A stretch of 64,000 nucleotides of DNA from positions 7,620,001 to 7,684,000 of the forward strand of contig OX940864.1 of assembly GCA_954871525.1 (NCBI GenBank), given 5' to 3'. Position 1 is the first letter of the stretch, and every line of letters begins with the position of its first letter. Under the pieces are notes generated by a model. The model saw nothing but the letters and a program-made list of their open reading frames with translations, did not search any database and was not told the origin of the DNA. This document shows positions 12,137 through 23,509 of the stretch, one piece after another. The stretch is from Parietaria judaica (taxonomy: Eukaryota > Streptophyta > Magnoliopsida > Rosales > Urticaceae). The position numbers were made by a program, and so were the translations under genes.

Positions 12137-12260
12137 CCAGGCAGTTTTGCAGGCGCGTGTTGGTAGAAACGTCGACGGAATAGACCTCAATCTCTATCAC
12201 CAATCAGTGCAACTCTTGAGACACTTTCAGGCTGATCGTTTGAATAATCCGACAACCTAA
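11069..12260 (+). CDS. TEN1: TEN1, CST telomere-capping complex subunit
   Basis: Exons 11069-11172, 11266-11419 and 12141-12260 join in frame to 125 residues. The start MAMQAIKYGVLVSLQEL and the blocks EQGASLRVTGK, TIVDGSSKLKINTEHLR, GSIYQFIGELLIQ and VLQARVGRNVDGIDLNLYHQ match plant TEN1 in order and length. TEN1 is a single OB-fold protein that binds STN1 in the CST complex. It protects chromosome ends and assists lagging-strand fill-in in the nucleus. The second intron (721 bp) carries a tandem repeat and a foldback element and ends in an unusually long T tract directly before its acceptor. Nothing in the coding part looks damaged. Confidence 0.9.
11464..11570. repeat. Tandem GTGCA.TTTGCC repeat in TEN1 intron 2
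   Basis: Roughly three copies of a unit of about 40 bp are seen. Each contains GTGCA(G/C)TTT(T)GCC(C/T)C followed by an A/T-rich arm ending in a TTTT-type stretch. The copies lie in tandem between splice donor and acceptor and have no coding role. Confidence 0.6.
11736..11966. mobile_element. Foldback/MITE in TEN1 intron 2
   Basis: The left arm (about 11744-11807) contains TCTCCAAAATTCTACCCACT and TCTAATTGATTTAAT. The right arm (about 11892-11960) contains their complements, AATCAATTAAAAGAAGTGG and AGAATTTTGGAGAGAAGC. The arms are about 60 bp and separated by about 90 bp. No transposase is present. Type is not assignable from the ends. Confidence 0.65.
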
Positions 12261-13204
12261 ATTAATTCTGTGCCGGTTTCAGGCTGATCATTTGAAGAGT
12301 CCCGTCTGATTCAATTATACATTTTGTGTGATTAAGTACTTCCATGGGTATCGCCTTCCAGGCGTGACGAGAAGCTGCAGCGTATGTTCCGGTGACAACA
12401 CTAACTAATACGTTTTAACGTAACTTATTTGTCGATTTGAATAAATATAAACCACAGTTAGTTTCATAAGTATTAGTGAAGTTTTGTTCGTCCAAAATTA
12501 TAAGCTTAAAACATGAAATCATACATCTAAGTTTGCCATTTAATCTGTCGTTGGAAGATACATTGACCACGGACCGCGGCAAGACCAACCCGACAAAGCA
12601 TCTCTGCAACGGTCTGGTCTCGTCTTGAGAAGGTCTAATGAAGCAGTGAGGTTCTTGTGGTACGGCATCGACGATTTTTGTTGCTCGAAATCAAAGGAGT
12701 AACTTAGAAAAAGCTAATTTTTTTTACTTATATGCTCTTGGATTCGCCTTATTATAGATAGTCGGATAATCAGACGGTCCTAATTTAAATGAATATATAG
12801 TAACGAATTGCAGAAACTCGAGACGAGGTTAACGTGGTTCGGGCCAAAGGGTTAGTTCCCTACGTCCACGATTCTTTTATTGATCAGAGTTTGCACAAAG
12901 TGTTTACACAACTCTCTTCAAGGACGCCATTGATGATCAGGACAATCTTCCTCTCTAAATTCTCTTTAGCTCCCCTAACAGAAACTCGTCGTCCAATAAT
13001 ATCCGTCCAGCTGGCAGTGGCAATGCACGTAACCAACTCATCACGCCATGCTTATAGTTATGGAAAACCTGCAAACCAAGGAAACAGCTCATAAACAATT
13101 TAACTAAAAAACATTATGAACCAACTTCATAACAGATTTCTAGAAATTTGGGAAAAACAGAGTAAAAAGACAAAAAGACAAAGGATCATGTATAATCAAA
13201 GGAA
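12261..13204. other. Spacer with retroelement-like fragment
   Basis: TEN1 3' UTR comes first. The 12820-13030 segment contains AACGTGGTTCGGGCCAAAG and CTACGTCCACGATTC, words I associate with dispersed plant retroelement sequence. No open frame, LTR pair or primer-binding site supports a complete element. The motif AAAACCTGCAAAC.AAGGA occurs here (13064) and again at 13872. Confidence 0.4.
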
Positions 13205-13880
<676 letters not shown>

Positions 13881-14242
13881 AACAAAGGAGCACTTAGTCA
13901 TTGGCAATTTTAATTTGAGACCTATTTTGTAGATGATAACCTTAACCTGGAGCCTTTTGAAGCTCTTCGAGAATATCGAGTATTATAGAGTTCGAGTTTT
14001 TGTTTCCTAAAAGCTTTTCAATACAACTTTATTTCCAATTTTTTCCTTTTTGGTGGCAAAATTTATCATGCAAGGACATTGGACCTACCTCAAAGTGGCA
14101 ACTACAAACTTGTCCAGATTGTGCACCGCTTGGCTTAAAAGGTTCGTGTGGCAGTGACCTGAAGAACAAAAAACGCAACAAAGTCAAGAGAAAGCCGACT
14201 AAACTTAGAGCGCGAGGGGAGAGGAGAGAAAGAGCATAAACC

Positions 14243-17200
14243 TTAATGAATAATATTGTCGGGGATGTGGGCAATGTGGTTCCAATACTCTCCCGTTTCC
14301 ATCTCAAGCTTGTCTCTAAGAAGAGGACATCCAATTATTGCCAAATCTTCAACAGAGGCTGGAAGCGCTTCTCCTGTCATCGCCTGCAAGTTCAGGCACC
14401 AGGAGATCTCTAGTGTTTTGAGAGAGGTGATTTGTTGAAACTCTTCGCTGTTTAGGCTCTTTAGAGATTCGATACCATAAATTGACAGTTTATTCAGAGC
14501 TGTAGGAAGCGGCCCTTGCTCCGGAAACGACTCCATATCTTCACTTTGGTACCCCCAGATGGAAAGTTCTGTAAGGTTGCAGAGGGTTTCCAGTTTCCAG
14601 CCACTCCTGGAGGCTACGAGTTTATCGCAGTTTGTGATTCTTAGAGAGCGCAAACTTGAAGGCAGTCCGGATGCAGGAAACGCCTCCAACTCTTTACAAT
14701 CAGAGATAACGAGAACAATCAAAGCGGGGAGGACTTCATGCATATTTTCTGGAAGAAATTTCAATTCCGCACAGCTTCTTACTGTAAGTTCAATCAAATT
14801 AGGGAATATTTTGCCGGTCGAAAGAAAACTCGTAGCGTTGCAACCGACGACAGCTAGCATTTGCTGAGCGGTACGAGGGAGTTCTTTGCTGTACATGTGC
14901 GCATAAAATTCTGTCTTTTCTAGAGAGCTGGAACAAATCTCCTCACTGACGACAAAACTTGTCAGAGATGGAAGAAAGCGATGCAAGTCCCCTTCAAGAT
15001 TATTGCATTTGTTCAAAGTGAGGCTCGTCAGTTTCGGGAAAGCTACGTCATCCCCATCCGGCATCGACCACTCTCTCCAGTTACGCATCTCAAAGAAACT
15101 CAATACTTCCAGTGATGCAAATGGCTTTGTAAGCGTTGAAGAATTCGTCCCATAAAACTCAGGACCCACTTTCAGAATTGCAGCAAATCTTCCAATCTCA
15201 AGCTTTTTCAGCGACAGCAGCTTTCCGAGTTGGGGCAAACTAGCACATTTAGTACAATCTAAGAGAGTTAGACTGACAATATTGCAAAATGACTGATCGC
15301 TAAGCCATTCTGGGAACTTAGTATCTCCGTATCCATTGATCTTGAGCTTCACCAAGCTTGTGTGGGGTACAAGATTTTCAAGTACTCCTAATCCTCTACT
15401 GGTATCATGAGTTTGTAGGGAGATCCATTCAAATTCTAGTTCATCAATAAGCTTCTTTTATCTCAGTTTGGCCACAAATGCATCCTCTGGATTGGACACA
15501 TATTCGAGATTCTTGATGTGTAGTTTTCCTCTCAGATTCTGAAGGTTTCCCAATTCTCTTATGTTGGCTCCGCTATCTTTTCCAACAACAAATGTATTTA
15601 ACGTTTGAAGCCTTTTTGCTGCACTAATCTGAGTTGGCATCTTTTTCACGTTGCTTCCACTAACATTTAGATAACTCAAATTAGTGAGAAGATGAAAACT
15701 TTCAGGTAGCTTTTGGAGTTTCGAACAGTATGATAAGTCCAAAAATTCCAAATTACACAGCTGGCTTAGAGATTCTGGGAGTTCTTCCAGCCCACTTTTG
15801 GAGGCATTGAGATCTTTCAAACTGATGAGATGATGAAAATCTCTTGGCAGCATTTTGAGTTTCGTACATCCATACAAGCTCAACGCCTTTAAATTACACA
15901 ACTGGGTTAGAGATTTCGGAAGTTCTTCCAGCCCACTTCGTGCGACACTGAGATATTTCAAACTGATGAAATGATGAAAATCTCTTGGCAGCTTTTTAAG
16001 TTTGGTACATTCCGTCAATTCCAACGTATGCAAATTAGGCAGTAGACTGAGAGACTCCGGCAATTTACTTAGGAATTCGCAGGAAGAAAGCTGCAATATT
16101 TGTAAATTGTACAATGTGCAGAATGAATCAGGCAAACATTCTATCGACAATCTATGTAGCTTGAGAAAACGAAGTTGCCTTAAGTGACAAATTGAATTAA
16201 TGAGCACTCCACTTTGTTGATGATAATGAGTGAAATATAGAACTCTCAAGTGCTTCACCTTTGAAAAGAAACTACACAATTCTCTATCATTGGAGACGGT
16301 GCGAGCACTTAAAAATTGATAATCCAATGGCAAAAAAGTCCGCAGATGAGTAGATTTAAAAATAGAATTGAATCCCTCACATATATTATCATCATCACAC
16401 CAAGCATATGTCAAATGCCGTGTTGTCTCTTTTGTTACCATATCCCCGGAGATCCGACCCTCTAATCGAAAGCAATATTTACGAGAAACATAAGAAGCCA
16501 AATCAACCATGAGATCATGCATCACAAATGTTTTTCTATTTGGACCTGATGGTTGAAAAAACGACATTGACCGTAAGTCATTAAAGTATTGATCACCCAA
16601 TTCTTCAATCGTCCTACTTCCTTTAGGTCCCTCCAAAAAATTTTGTGCCGTCCATAGCAACACCAAATCTTCTTGGTGAAACCTATAGTCTTTGGGGAAA
16701 ATCGCGCAATAAGCGAAGCACCGCTTTAAGTGCGAGGGAAGATAATGGTAACTTAATCTCAAAGCTGGAAGAATGTCACTCTTGCATTCGGTTAGATCCC
16801 ATATCTCGCTTGCCAATATTCTTTTCCATTGACCAATGTCGGACTCCAAATGCAACAGCCCTCCAAGTGTTTTCACAGCCAAGGGCAAGCCTTTGCATTT
16901 CTTTACTATTTCTCTCCCAATTTTTTCAAATTTTGTATCCAAATCGTCTCCGAAAGCGAGCTTTGCAAAAAGTTGCCAAGAATGCTCGGCTGTCAATACA
17001 CCGAGATGATGGGGTGAGATAGTTCCCGTGATACGTGCAACCACCTGTGGTCACAATGATCTTGCTTCCTTGAACTCCATCTTTGAAAGGCATCCTCATG
17101 ACTTCCCAATCTGTGGTCTTCTCGTTCCAAATATCATCCAGCACAATCAAAAACTTCTTCCCATCTAACTTGTCTCTCAACCTTACTTGAAGTGAATTCA

Positions 17201-17975
17201 GGTCACTGTCGTCGCTAGAATAAGAGGAGGTCGCCGAGGAGAGTAAGGCGCTTGTGGTCCTACAAATATCGTAACTGTCGGACACACAAACCCAGAGCAA
17301 GAGATCAAAATGATCCTTAACTCGAGAATGATTAAAGAGTGTTTGAGCAAGAGTGGTCTTGCCAACCCCGCCCATGCCCACGATTGGAATCACGTTTATC
17401 TTCTCGCCACCGGAAATATCATCGGACAACAACAACTGAATAAGGGATTCTAGCTCCGAGGACTCGAGATTCATCGATTAGGCACGTCGAAGGCGGCCTC
17501 CGCCACTCTTTCTTCTCGGCAAGAGTCTCTCTCAGGCCGAGGAGTTCCTTCCGCTTCGCGATCTCCTCCAAACGGTCCAGAATATTCCGAATACCGTTCT
17601 CCAAATCTCTACTTTCAGAACTGCGAGAAAAGGAAAATATCTTCGGCCTTTTGGATTGACGTACCTCGCTGGTGCCGGCACCAGAATCTCCGGTCACTTT
17701 GAGGCGCAGAGCCTCGTATTCGATCTCCCCAAGCAAGTCCTCGGCGTCGAAGACGGCTTCCTGGACGTCGTCGAGCCACGCCTTCACCCGCGGGTCGTCC
17801 CTGAGCTGCCGCTGCTCCGCATCGTCGAGCACCCCGGTGAGAGAGCGCATCATAGTCTGCAGCCTCTTAACAAGACTTTGAAAGTCAGAATCCGTCCTTC
17901 CCATGATGAAGTTGACGACATCAGAAGAAGCAATCTTATCTGAACGCCAGCACCGAGAGCAGCCTGGAACACAAA
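14243..17975 (-). pseudogene. CC-NB-LRR resistance gene with frameshifts and a stop
   Basis: Minus-strand order: Rx-N coiled coil (about 17940-17500), NB-ARC (17480-16500), LRRs (16300-14250). Visible motifs are P-loop GMGGVGKTT, kinase-2 KKFLIVLDDIWN, RNBS-B GSKIIVTT, GLPL as CKGLPLAVKTLGGLL, RNBS-D CFAYCAIFPKDY and MHD as FVMHDLMVDLA. This is the layout of the RPP13-like-1/R3a CNL group, whose intact members sense pathogen effectors in the cytoplasm. Breaks: the frame changes near 17447-17458 (after DESRVLG) and near 17030-17045 (after KIIVTT), each consistent with loss of a few bases. A TAA at 15458-15460 interrupts AKLR/KKLIDELEF in frame. A further shift is likely near 17943 before DKIASSDVV, and no clear start Met was found. 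The ends are approximate. No splice sites rescue the frame. Confidence 0.85.
15722..16003 (-). repeat. 141 bp tandem LRR duplication
   Basis: Two adjacent 47-residue blocks inside the LRR region are near copies. Both contain LPRDFHH.ISLK, SGLEELP.SL.QLCNL and end in a leucine-Gly/Ser-Cys segment. This is a recent internal LRR expansion within the broken receptor gene. Confidence 0.8.
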
Positions 17976-18670
17976 TGAGAAAGTCGACGGTGATCAGAAA
18001 GTTGAAAAGAAGAGAGTGATAGAGAACCAATGTGAACAAAGAGAAGACGAAACAAAGCAGGTCATACCATCCATCGAGTCATCGGTTGTCGTCGGTCTAA
18101 AGTCGTCGTCGTTTTTTGTCTCTTCTCTAGTATTATTAGTTATCTCATTCTAACTTTTTTATTAAAAAAAATACTCATTTACGTTGGCATAGCGGTGGAT
18201 TCAAATTCATGAATTTGACCAATAAAATTACGTGAGAGTGCATTCTCGTAGATTACAAGGGCTATTTTAGACCAAAAATTAAGATCACTTCAAAATTCTT
18301 GAAACTTGGATAAATTGGAGGCCTTTTAATAAAGTTACCTCGATAAATATTCATGTCATAAAAATGGCGTATTACTATCAAAAATCATTTTTACAGCTTA
18401 AATTAATCCATCTAGATTTGTGATGAATTACATATATTACAAAGATCATCCTCATTCTCCAAACTCTCACATGCCGTATTGACGATCAAGAAGCTATGAA
18501 CAAGTCTAAATCATCTATCTGTAAGCTCGTTTTAAACAGCTATCTGTATAGTTCGACCTCGGCCAGCGGCCAAGTCCCGACGTGCAAAAGCACCGATTAG
18601 ACCACATTCGCATGAGGCGGATCGAGGTCGGGGCATAACGGATATTCCCGGTGATCGCCGAAGCAATTTG
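17976..18670. other. Intergenic spacer between CNL pseudogene and PPR gene
   Basis: This stretch lies upstream of the CNL copy and downstream of the PPR gene. It is moderately AT-rich. The CG-richer 18540-18660 part is likely PPR 3' UTR. No open frame or repeat was recognised. Confidence 0.4.
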
Positions 18671-20302
18671 TCAGAAATGCCATCCTTTGGAGCGCCAATA
18701 CTGCTGCGCATTTTCCTCTTTCCGAGCCTCTTTGAGCTTCAGAAATAGCCTATAAGCTCTCTCCACTTTGCCCGAACCAATTAGCCCACGGCTCAGCCTG
18801 CTGCAGACGAGCCTGCTCGGGAAAAGCCCTTTTTGCAGGCACTCCTCCATGACGAGCACCGCGCTCTCAAGCTGCCCATTGTTGCACAGACCGTCGACAA
18901 CACACTCGTAAACTTCAGCGTCCGACGAATACCCACAGCTCTGCATCTCATTCCACACACGCAACAAGATCCCGCACTTTCCGAACACAGCAAGCCGCTT
19001 CAGAAGCAGCTTGTGAGCGCTAAACGACACTGCAAAACCTGCTCCTTTGGCCTTCTTGTACACCATCATCGCTGCATGAGGTGGGCCGTAGCTGCACAAG
19101 GCCTCGATGAAGGACGTTATCGTCCCCATGCTCGGAGCAATTCCTCTATTGAGCATTTCATCAAACATCTCGAGCGCATCGGCTACTTTTCGAGCTTTCA
19201 GAAGAGCACCGATCAACGTGGCGTAAGTCTCCACATCCGGCTCGCAGCGGCCGCTCAGCATTATCTCGTAGCGCTTCAGACACTCGTGAACATTGCCGGC
19301 AGCCGCGAAATTGGCGATCAGGGAGTTGTGGATGCACGTGTCTGGCTCCGTCATGCTCTCGAAGACTCGGGTGCCTTCGTCGACCCGACCCGCTCTGCCC
19401 AACCCCTCGATGAGGAAGCTGCGAGTCAACCCGTCGGGGTCAACGCCGTCCGAGACCATCGCCTCCAACAACCTTTCCATTTCAGGCACTCTTCCGAGCT
19501 TCGACCAGCCGCGAATGACGACGTTGTACGTCGTGCTGTCGAACCGGATCTTCTGCTTCATCGAATGCAGCAGCGAATTCGCAGCGCCAACGTGGGATCG
19601 CCGGCACAGGCATTCAAGGAACACGTTGAGCGATTGAGTGTCGCGGTCGAGGCCGATCTCGTCGAGGTTCCGGAACATTTGAATCGCTCTCGACACCCGC
19701 CGAGCCTTGATCAAACCGTCAGCGAGAATCGAGACCGTCTCCAAGTTGGGACTCAATCCTTCACGCCTCAGACTCTGCAGAATCTCCACCATGTGAGCGA
19801 GGAACTTCCTTCTACCCAACGCCTTGAGAACTACGTGATAGGTATCGATCTCCTTCGGAATCGCTGGGTCTTTGATCGCCCAGTTGAAGAACGCAACGAT
19901 CTTCTCGCCATCTAGATTCCCTCGATTCACGACCTCTGCAACAACATCAACGCTCAGAACCACGCCGACATCACTCAGAGCTCGCTCGATCGCTGTCTTG
20001 CCTCTCAGTTTCTGGAGAAACACGCCTCGCAGCTTGTCTCCCGGCGATAAGAACTCGTCAGCTTCTCGGCTTCCGATTCGATCCTCGGGAACTCTAGATT
20101 TTCTCGGCTCTGCACTGCGATCCAACGGCAAAAGCTCCGAGAGCTCGTCGAGGACGAAGCGTTCGGACGCTTCGCGGCGAGCTTTGGTAGAGTGTTCGTC
20201 GCCGAAATCGTTGGTGTAACTGGCCAGGGTTGAAAATGGAGATCGCTGCGTCGGCGGAGTGGCGAAACGCCGCCAAACGCTGCGAAACGCCATGGATTTC
20301 AT
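18671..20302 (-). CDS. P-class pentatricopeptide repeat protein (At5g43820-like)
   Basis: A single intronless frame encodes 543 residues from ATG 20302. An in-frame Met three codons later (20293) is an alternative. The frame stays open further upstream but has no ATG there, so 20302 is chosen. The N-terminus MKSMAFRSVWRRFATPP is basic and free of acidic residues, as expected of a mitochondrial or dual-targeting signal. About ten PPR motifs follow, for example TYNVVIRGWSKLGRVPEME and VETYATLIGALLKARKVADA. No E, DYW or other C-terminal editing domain is present. It ends in WRSKGWHF, which I recall from the Arabidopsis At5g43820 type. P-class PPRs bind organelle RNA and affect its stability, splicing or translation; the target is unknown. 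Confidence 0.9.
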   Translation of the reverse strand: MKSMAFRSVWRRFATPPTQRSPFSTLASYTNDFGDEHSTKARREASERFVLDELSELLPLDRSAEPRKSRVPEDRIGSREADEFLSPGDKLRGVFLQKLRGKTAIERALSDVGVVLSVDVVAEVVNRGNLDGEKIVAFFNWAIKDPAIPKEIDTYHVVLKALGRRKFLAHMVEILQSLRREGLSPNLETVSILADGLIKARRVSRAIQMFRNLDEIGLDRDTQSLNVFLECLCRRSHVGAANSLLHSMKQKIRFDSTTYNVVIRGWSKLGRVPEMERLLEAMVSDGVDPDGLTRSFLIEGLGRAGRVDEGTRVFESMTEPDTCIHNSLIANFAAAGNVHECLKRYEIMLSGRCEPDVETYATLIGALLKARKVADALEMFDEMLNRGIAPSMGTITSFIEALCSYGPPHAAMMVYKKAKGAGFAVSFSAHKLLLKRLAVFGKCGILLRVWNEMQSCGYSSDAEVYECVVDGLCNNGQLESAVLVMEECLQKGLFPSRLVCSRLSRGLIGSGKVERAYRLFLKLKEARKEENAQQYWRSKGWHF

Positions 20303-20558
20303 TGCTCGATTATCGCCGATTGTTCGCGAGATTCGTGGGAAGTTTTGAAATTTGGTTAGGGTTTCGTCGCGAGCATAGCATCGTCTTCCATAGAGCGAGC
20401 TTGGTCTGTCTTCAATGGCGGACGCAGAGGGAGGTCCTCCAGTTCGCAAGGTGAGACGACTGAAGAACTGAGAGAAACGACAATCAAATGGCGGGAATTA
20501 AAACCGACAACCAGGAAATTAAAACGACAACAAAATGACGGGAAATAAGAACGACAAC
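20303..20558. promoter_or_regulatory. PPR upstream region with possible orphan divergent exon
   Basis: The PPR 5' UTR and promoter must lie here (minus strand). On the plus strand an ATG at 20415 begins MADAEGGPPVRK and is followed at once by GTGAGA, a good splice donor. No continuation was found before the hAT-like element at 20559. Confidence 0.4.
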
Positions 20559-21169
20559 TACACTGAAACCGAAACCGGGAACCGGGAATTTGACCATTTT
20601 TTGTCCCTGTCCCGGTTAAACCGGGACACGGATTTCCTGTCCCGGTTCTGGTTCTGGTTCTGAAAATTACTGCTTTTTTTTTTCAAACCGGAACCGGGAC
20701 ACGTATTAAAATCCTGATTTTTTTAGTACCAAAATTCGGGACAAAAACCGGGACAAATCCGGGACAAGGTTGAACACATAAGTGTTAACTTATACTTACT
20801 CCAGACAATTTCAGCTGCAAAAAACACAAGTAAACAACAATATAAGTTCACATTTCGTGTTTTATTGTTATTGCCTAAGTTAAGAATCTAGCACAGAGAG
20901 TTCATTTTGTCCATGGCAATGCAGTAACTTGATCATATCATGCCCTAAATAAAAAAATGCAAACAGTCACGGGTAAAGCAACGAGATCGCAATCGAAAGC
21001 TAAAATGTTGAAAACGCACCAGAGGTTCGATCAACAAGAGAAAACGCACCACAGAGAGGTTCGACTTGCGAGCAGAGAGACGAGCGAAACTCCCGGCGAA
21101 CGGAGAAGAAGCTCGTCGGAGAGCTAAGAGAAATGGAAGAGAGCAACAGAGAGGTTCGAATTGTAGACT

Positions 21170-21201
<32 letters not shown>

Positions 21202-21557
21202 CTGCGAGTCGCACAAGACGGCAAAGAGGGAGGGAGGCTGCTGAAGTTTTTGGAAAAGGGGAAGAAAAAAAACATAACAGGCTAAAATGGCACTAAACGA
21301 CATTGGAAAAATGACATACTTAATAAAAAACGACATAAAAATAAATAAAAAACGACATAGAACTGGAACCGGGACAAAAAAACCGGGAATTTCATATTTT
21401 AGACTGGTTCTGGTTCTGGTTTTTTGAACCGGGACCGGGACGTCCCTTTTCAGGGTATTTTTTATAAAAAAAAAAACTGGTTTTTTACTAAAAACGGTCC
21501 GGTACCGGGACCGGAACCGGGACGAAACCGGGAAGCGAGTACAAAATTTCACCCCTA
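20559..21557. mobile_element. Non-autonomous hAT-like element, 999 bp
   Basis: The element is flanked by an 8 bp direct repeat with one mismatch: ACGACAAC (20551-20558) and ACAACAAC (21558-21565). The left end reads TACACTGAAACC; the complement of the right end reads TAGGGGTGAAA, the usual form of hAT termini. Both subterminal zones are packed with ACCGGGA/TCCCGGT words. The middle (20940-21240) is a CT-rich, 5'UTR-like stretch with a GA microsatellite. No transposase is encoded, so mobility would need an enzyme supplied elsewhere. Confidence 0.7.
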
Positions 21558-23509
21558 ACAACAACATAGTGACGGATTACAGATTTATGAAGTATCGTAG
21601 TACTCGGGCACTGAAGGTAAATATAACCAAGGTTTTAAAAACTTAGACTTAGCTCTTGAAATTGAGTCCTCGCGTCGGGAATCGATTTTATAGGCCCGAC
21701 TGTCTCTTTAACTTGCGGAGGCTTCAAGTTGTAATAGGAGAGTTCAGGCTTCAAGTTCAACTGTTCAAGACGCTCGTTTGGCTATTGTCAATAGTAATAT
21801 GACGTAGAGTATTCTTCCTGTCCGAACCGCACCCATTAGAGACTCGTAAAAAAAAAAAACTTAGACTTAGTTGATGGGCATATCTTCGATATTTTAAAAT
21901 TTGGCTTCTCGGTATACTTTTTACAGTAAGAATTTATCGATGTTTATTTTTATTTTTTGTAAAACATGAAAACGAAGAAGAAAAAAAGAGACAGAAAAAA
22001 AAAGTAGAAAAAGAGAGAGAAAAATATATGTAAGTCTCATTCTCATTAATATTAAATATAAATTATAATAAATTATAACTAATATATTTATTTTGATTAA
22101 AATTATAATTCTAACTTATATTTACGTAATAACATTATAATTATAAAGTATATTTTTCGGAAAAAACAAAAAAACCGTTGGTTAGACATTTACTTCATAA
22201 AACCGTTGATACTAAAAACCTTGAATATTTCACTAGTCTATGAATAGGCAATAGGATATTTTAGACTCTAAGAGTTTAATAACTTTTGAAGGTATATTTT
22301 GATTTTAAGATAAAAATAAGACTAGGTAGTGAATTTTTTCAAATTAAATTGGGATATTTTTATAATTAATTTGGATTTAGAAAATTCACTCGAAAATTTG
22401 TTTAATCTCCTCTCATCAACAGCCACAGAACGCTTTTCCATCTCTTCGTAGGATTTCTCTCTCCAGAAAAAAAAATTAATTAATTAAATAAATAAATAAA
22501 CCCAAACAAGAACACACATCTACAATGCCCAGAACAGCAGAATCTCAATCCCACTTGGGAAAATCAGTCCCTCGTTCCTCAACGTTCATCGCCTTCCTTC
22601 TCCGATTCCAGCGCCCCAACAATTCGATGCTTTTCCCTGTTCTTCTCACTGATTGATCGACTCCATTCGGTTCGATCTTCGTTGGGTTTTTCGATTCCGG
22701 AGGTATGAATTTGGATTTTTGCGACAAAACTCTCTGGAATTTTGGTTTTTGCATCGTCTGAATCTTCGTCTTGAGGTATGTGATAAAGCTCTCTCTCTCT
22801 CTCTCCGGATTCAATTTGGTGGGTTTTTTTTTTTTTTTTTTTCTGTGATCTGAGTGTATAATCCATGTCTGTTTGGGAAATGATTTATCAGCAATTTGTG
22901 CTTTATTCTCGTTCTATATCAGCAATTGTTTGCGTCTGTTTGGGAAACCATTTTATGAGCTACATTTACGTGCAAAGGAATGAGTGAAAATGGAAATTGT
23001 GTCTGTGCAAGTTGAAAGATGAACTGTGGGGTTTCTCTGTTCGTCTTCTCGTATCGGGCAAAGTAGAAATCCGCTACGTATTTGCTTTGAATCGAATATA
23101 ACTAGAGAGCTACTGTTTTTCTCAATTTCCAATCCATGATTATACCCGATTTTCAAGTTGTCCTTGTGCAAGTTTTTGAAGGATGAACTGTGGGGTTTCT
23201 CTGCTTGTTTTCTCGTGTCATACGATGTAGGTATCCACAATGTATTTTCTTTGAACTGAATATAACTAAAGAGCTACTCAATTTCTCCATTTTCAATCCA
23301 TGATGATTATACCCGATTTTGAAGTTGTCCCTGGGCTAGTTTTTTTAAGGATGAGCTGTGGGGTTTCTCTATTTGTTATCTTGTCTCGTGCGACGTAGAA
23401 ATCCGCAATGCATTGGCTCTGAATCTCCAATGCATGATCACACCGGATTGTGATGTTTTTATCCAATTTTCTTGGGTCTTTTTCTGGTATGCAGATAGTT
23501 TGTTTCATC
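21558..23509 (+). promoter_or_regulatory. Spacer, then promoter, leader and 5' UTR intron of the MYB-CC gene
   Basis: 21560-22380 is AT-rich with no gene. From about 22400 the sequence becomes mixed and CT-rich, as expected of a 5' UTR. A 5' UTR intron probably ends at the acceptor TGGTATGCAG (23485-23494), just before the coding exon. The intron contains a three-copy tandem repeat (23005-23440). Confidence 0.5.
23005..23440 (+). repeat. Three-copy ~165 bp tandem repeat in the MYB-CC leader
   Basis: The word GATGAACTGTGGGGTTTCTC (GATGAG in the third copy) occurs at 23018, 23182 and 23350, giving spacings of 164 and 168 bp. Each copy continues with a TCGTRTC/YGTGY block, GTAGAAATCCGC or a variant, GAATATAACTA.AGAGCTACT, TTTCCAATCCATGAT and TACCCGATTTT.AAGTTGTCC. 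The third copy is incomplete at its end. Confidence 0.85.

Noticed and set aside
15361..15460. Intron between the two CNL LRR frames
   Set aside because: The flanking frames are the same and the intervening codons read as normal LRR sequence apart from a single TAA, so it is a nonsense change, not an intron.
18040..18120. Start exon of the CNL gene (ATGACTCGATGGATG then GTATGA on the minus strand)
   Set aside because: It does not encode a typical CNL N-terminus and does not repair the frame near 17943.
18833..19915. Long plus-strand frame of 360 codons
   Set aside because: It is antisense to the PPR coding sequence, has no recognisable domain, and owes its openness to the high GC of the PPR gene.
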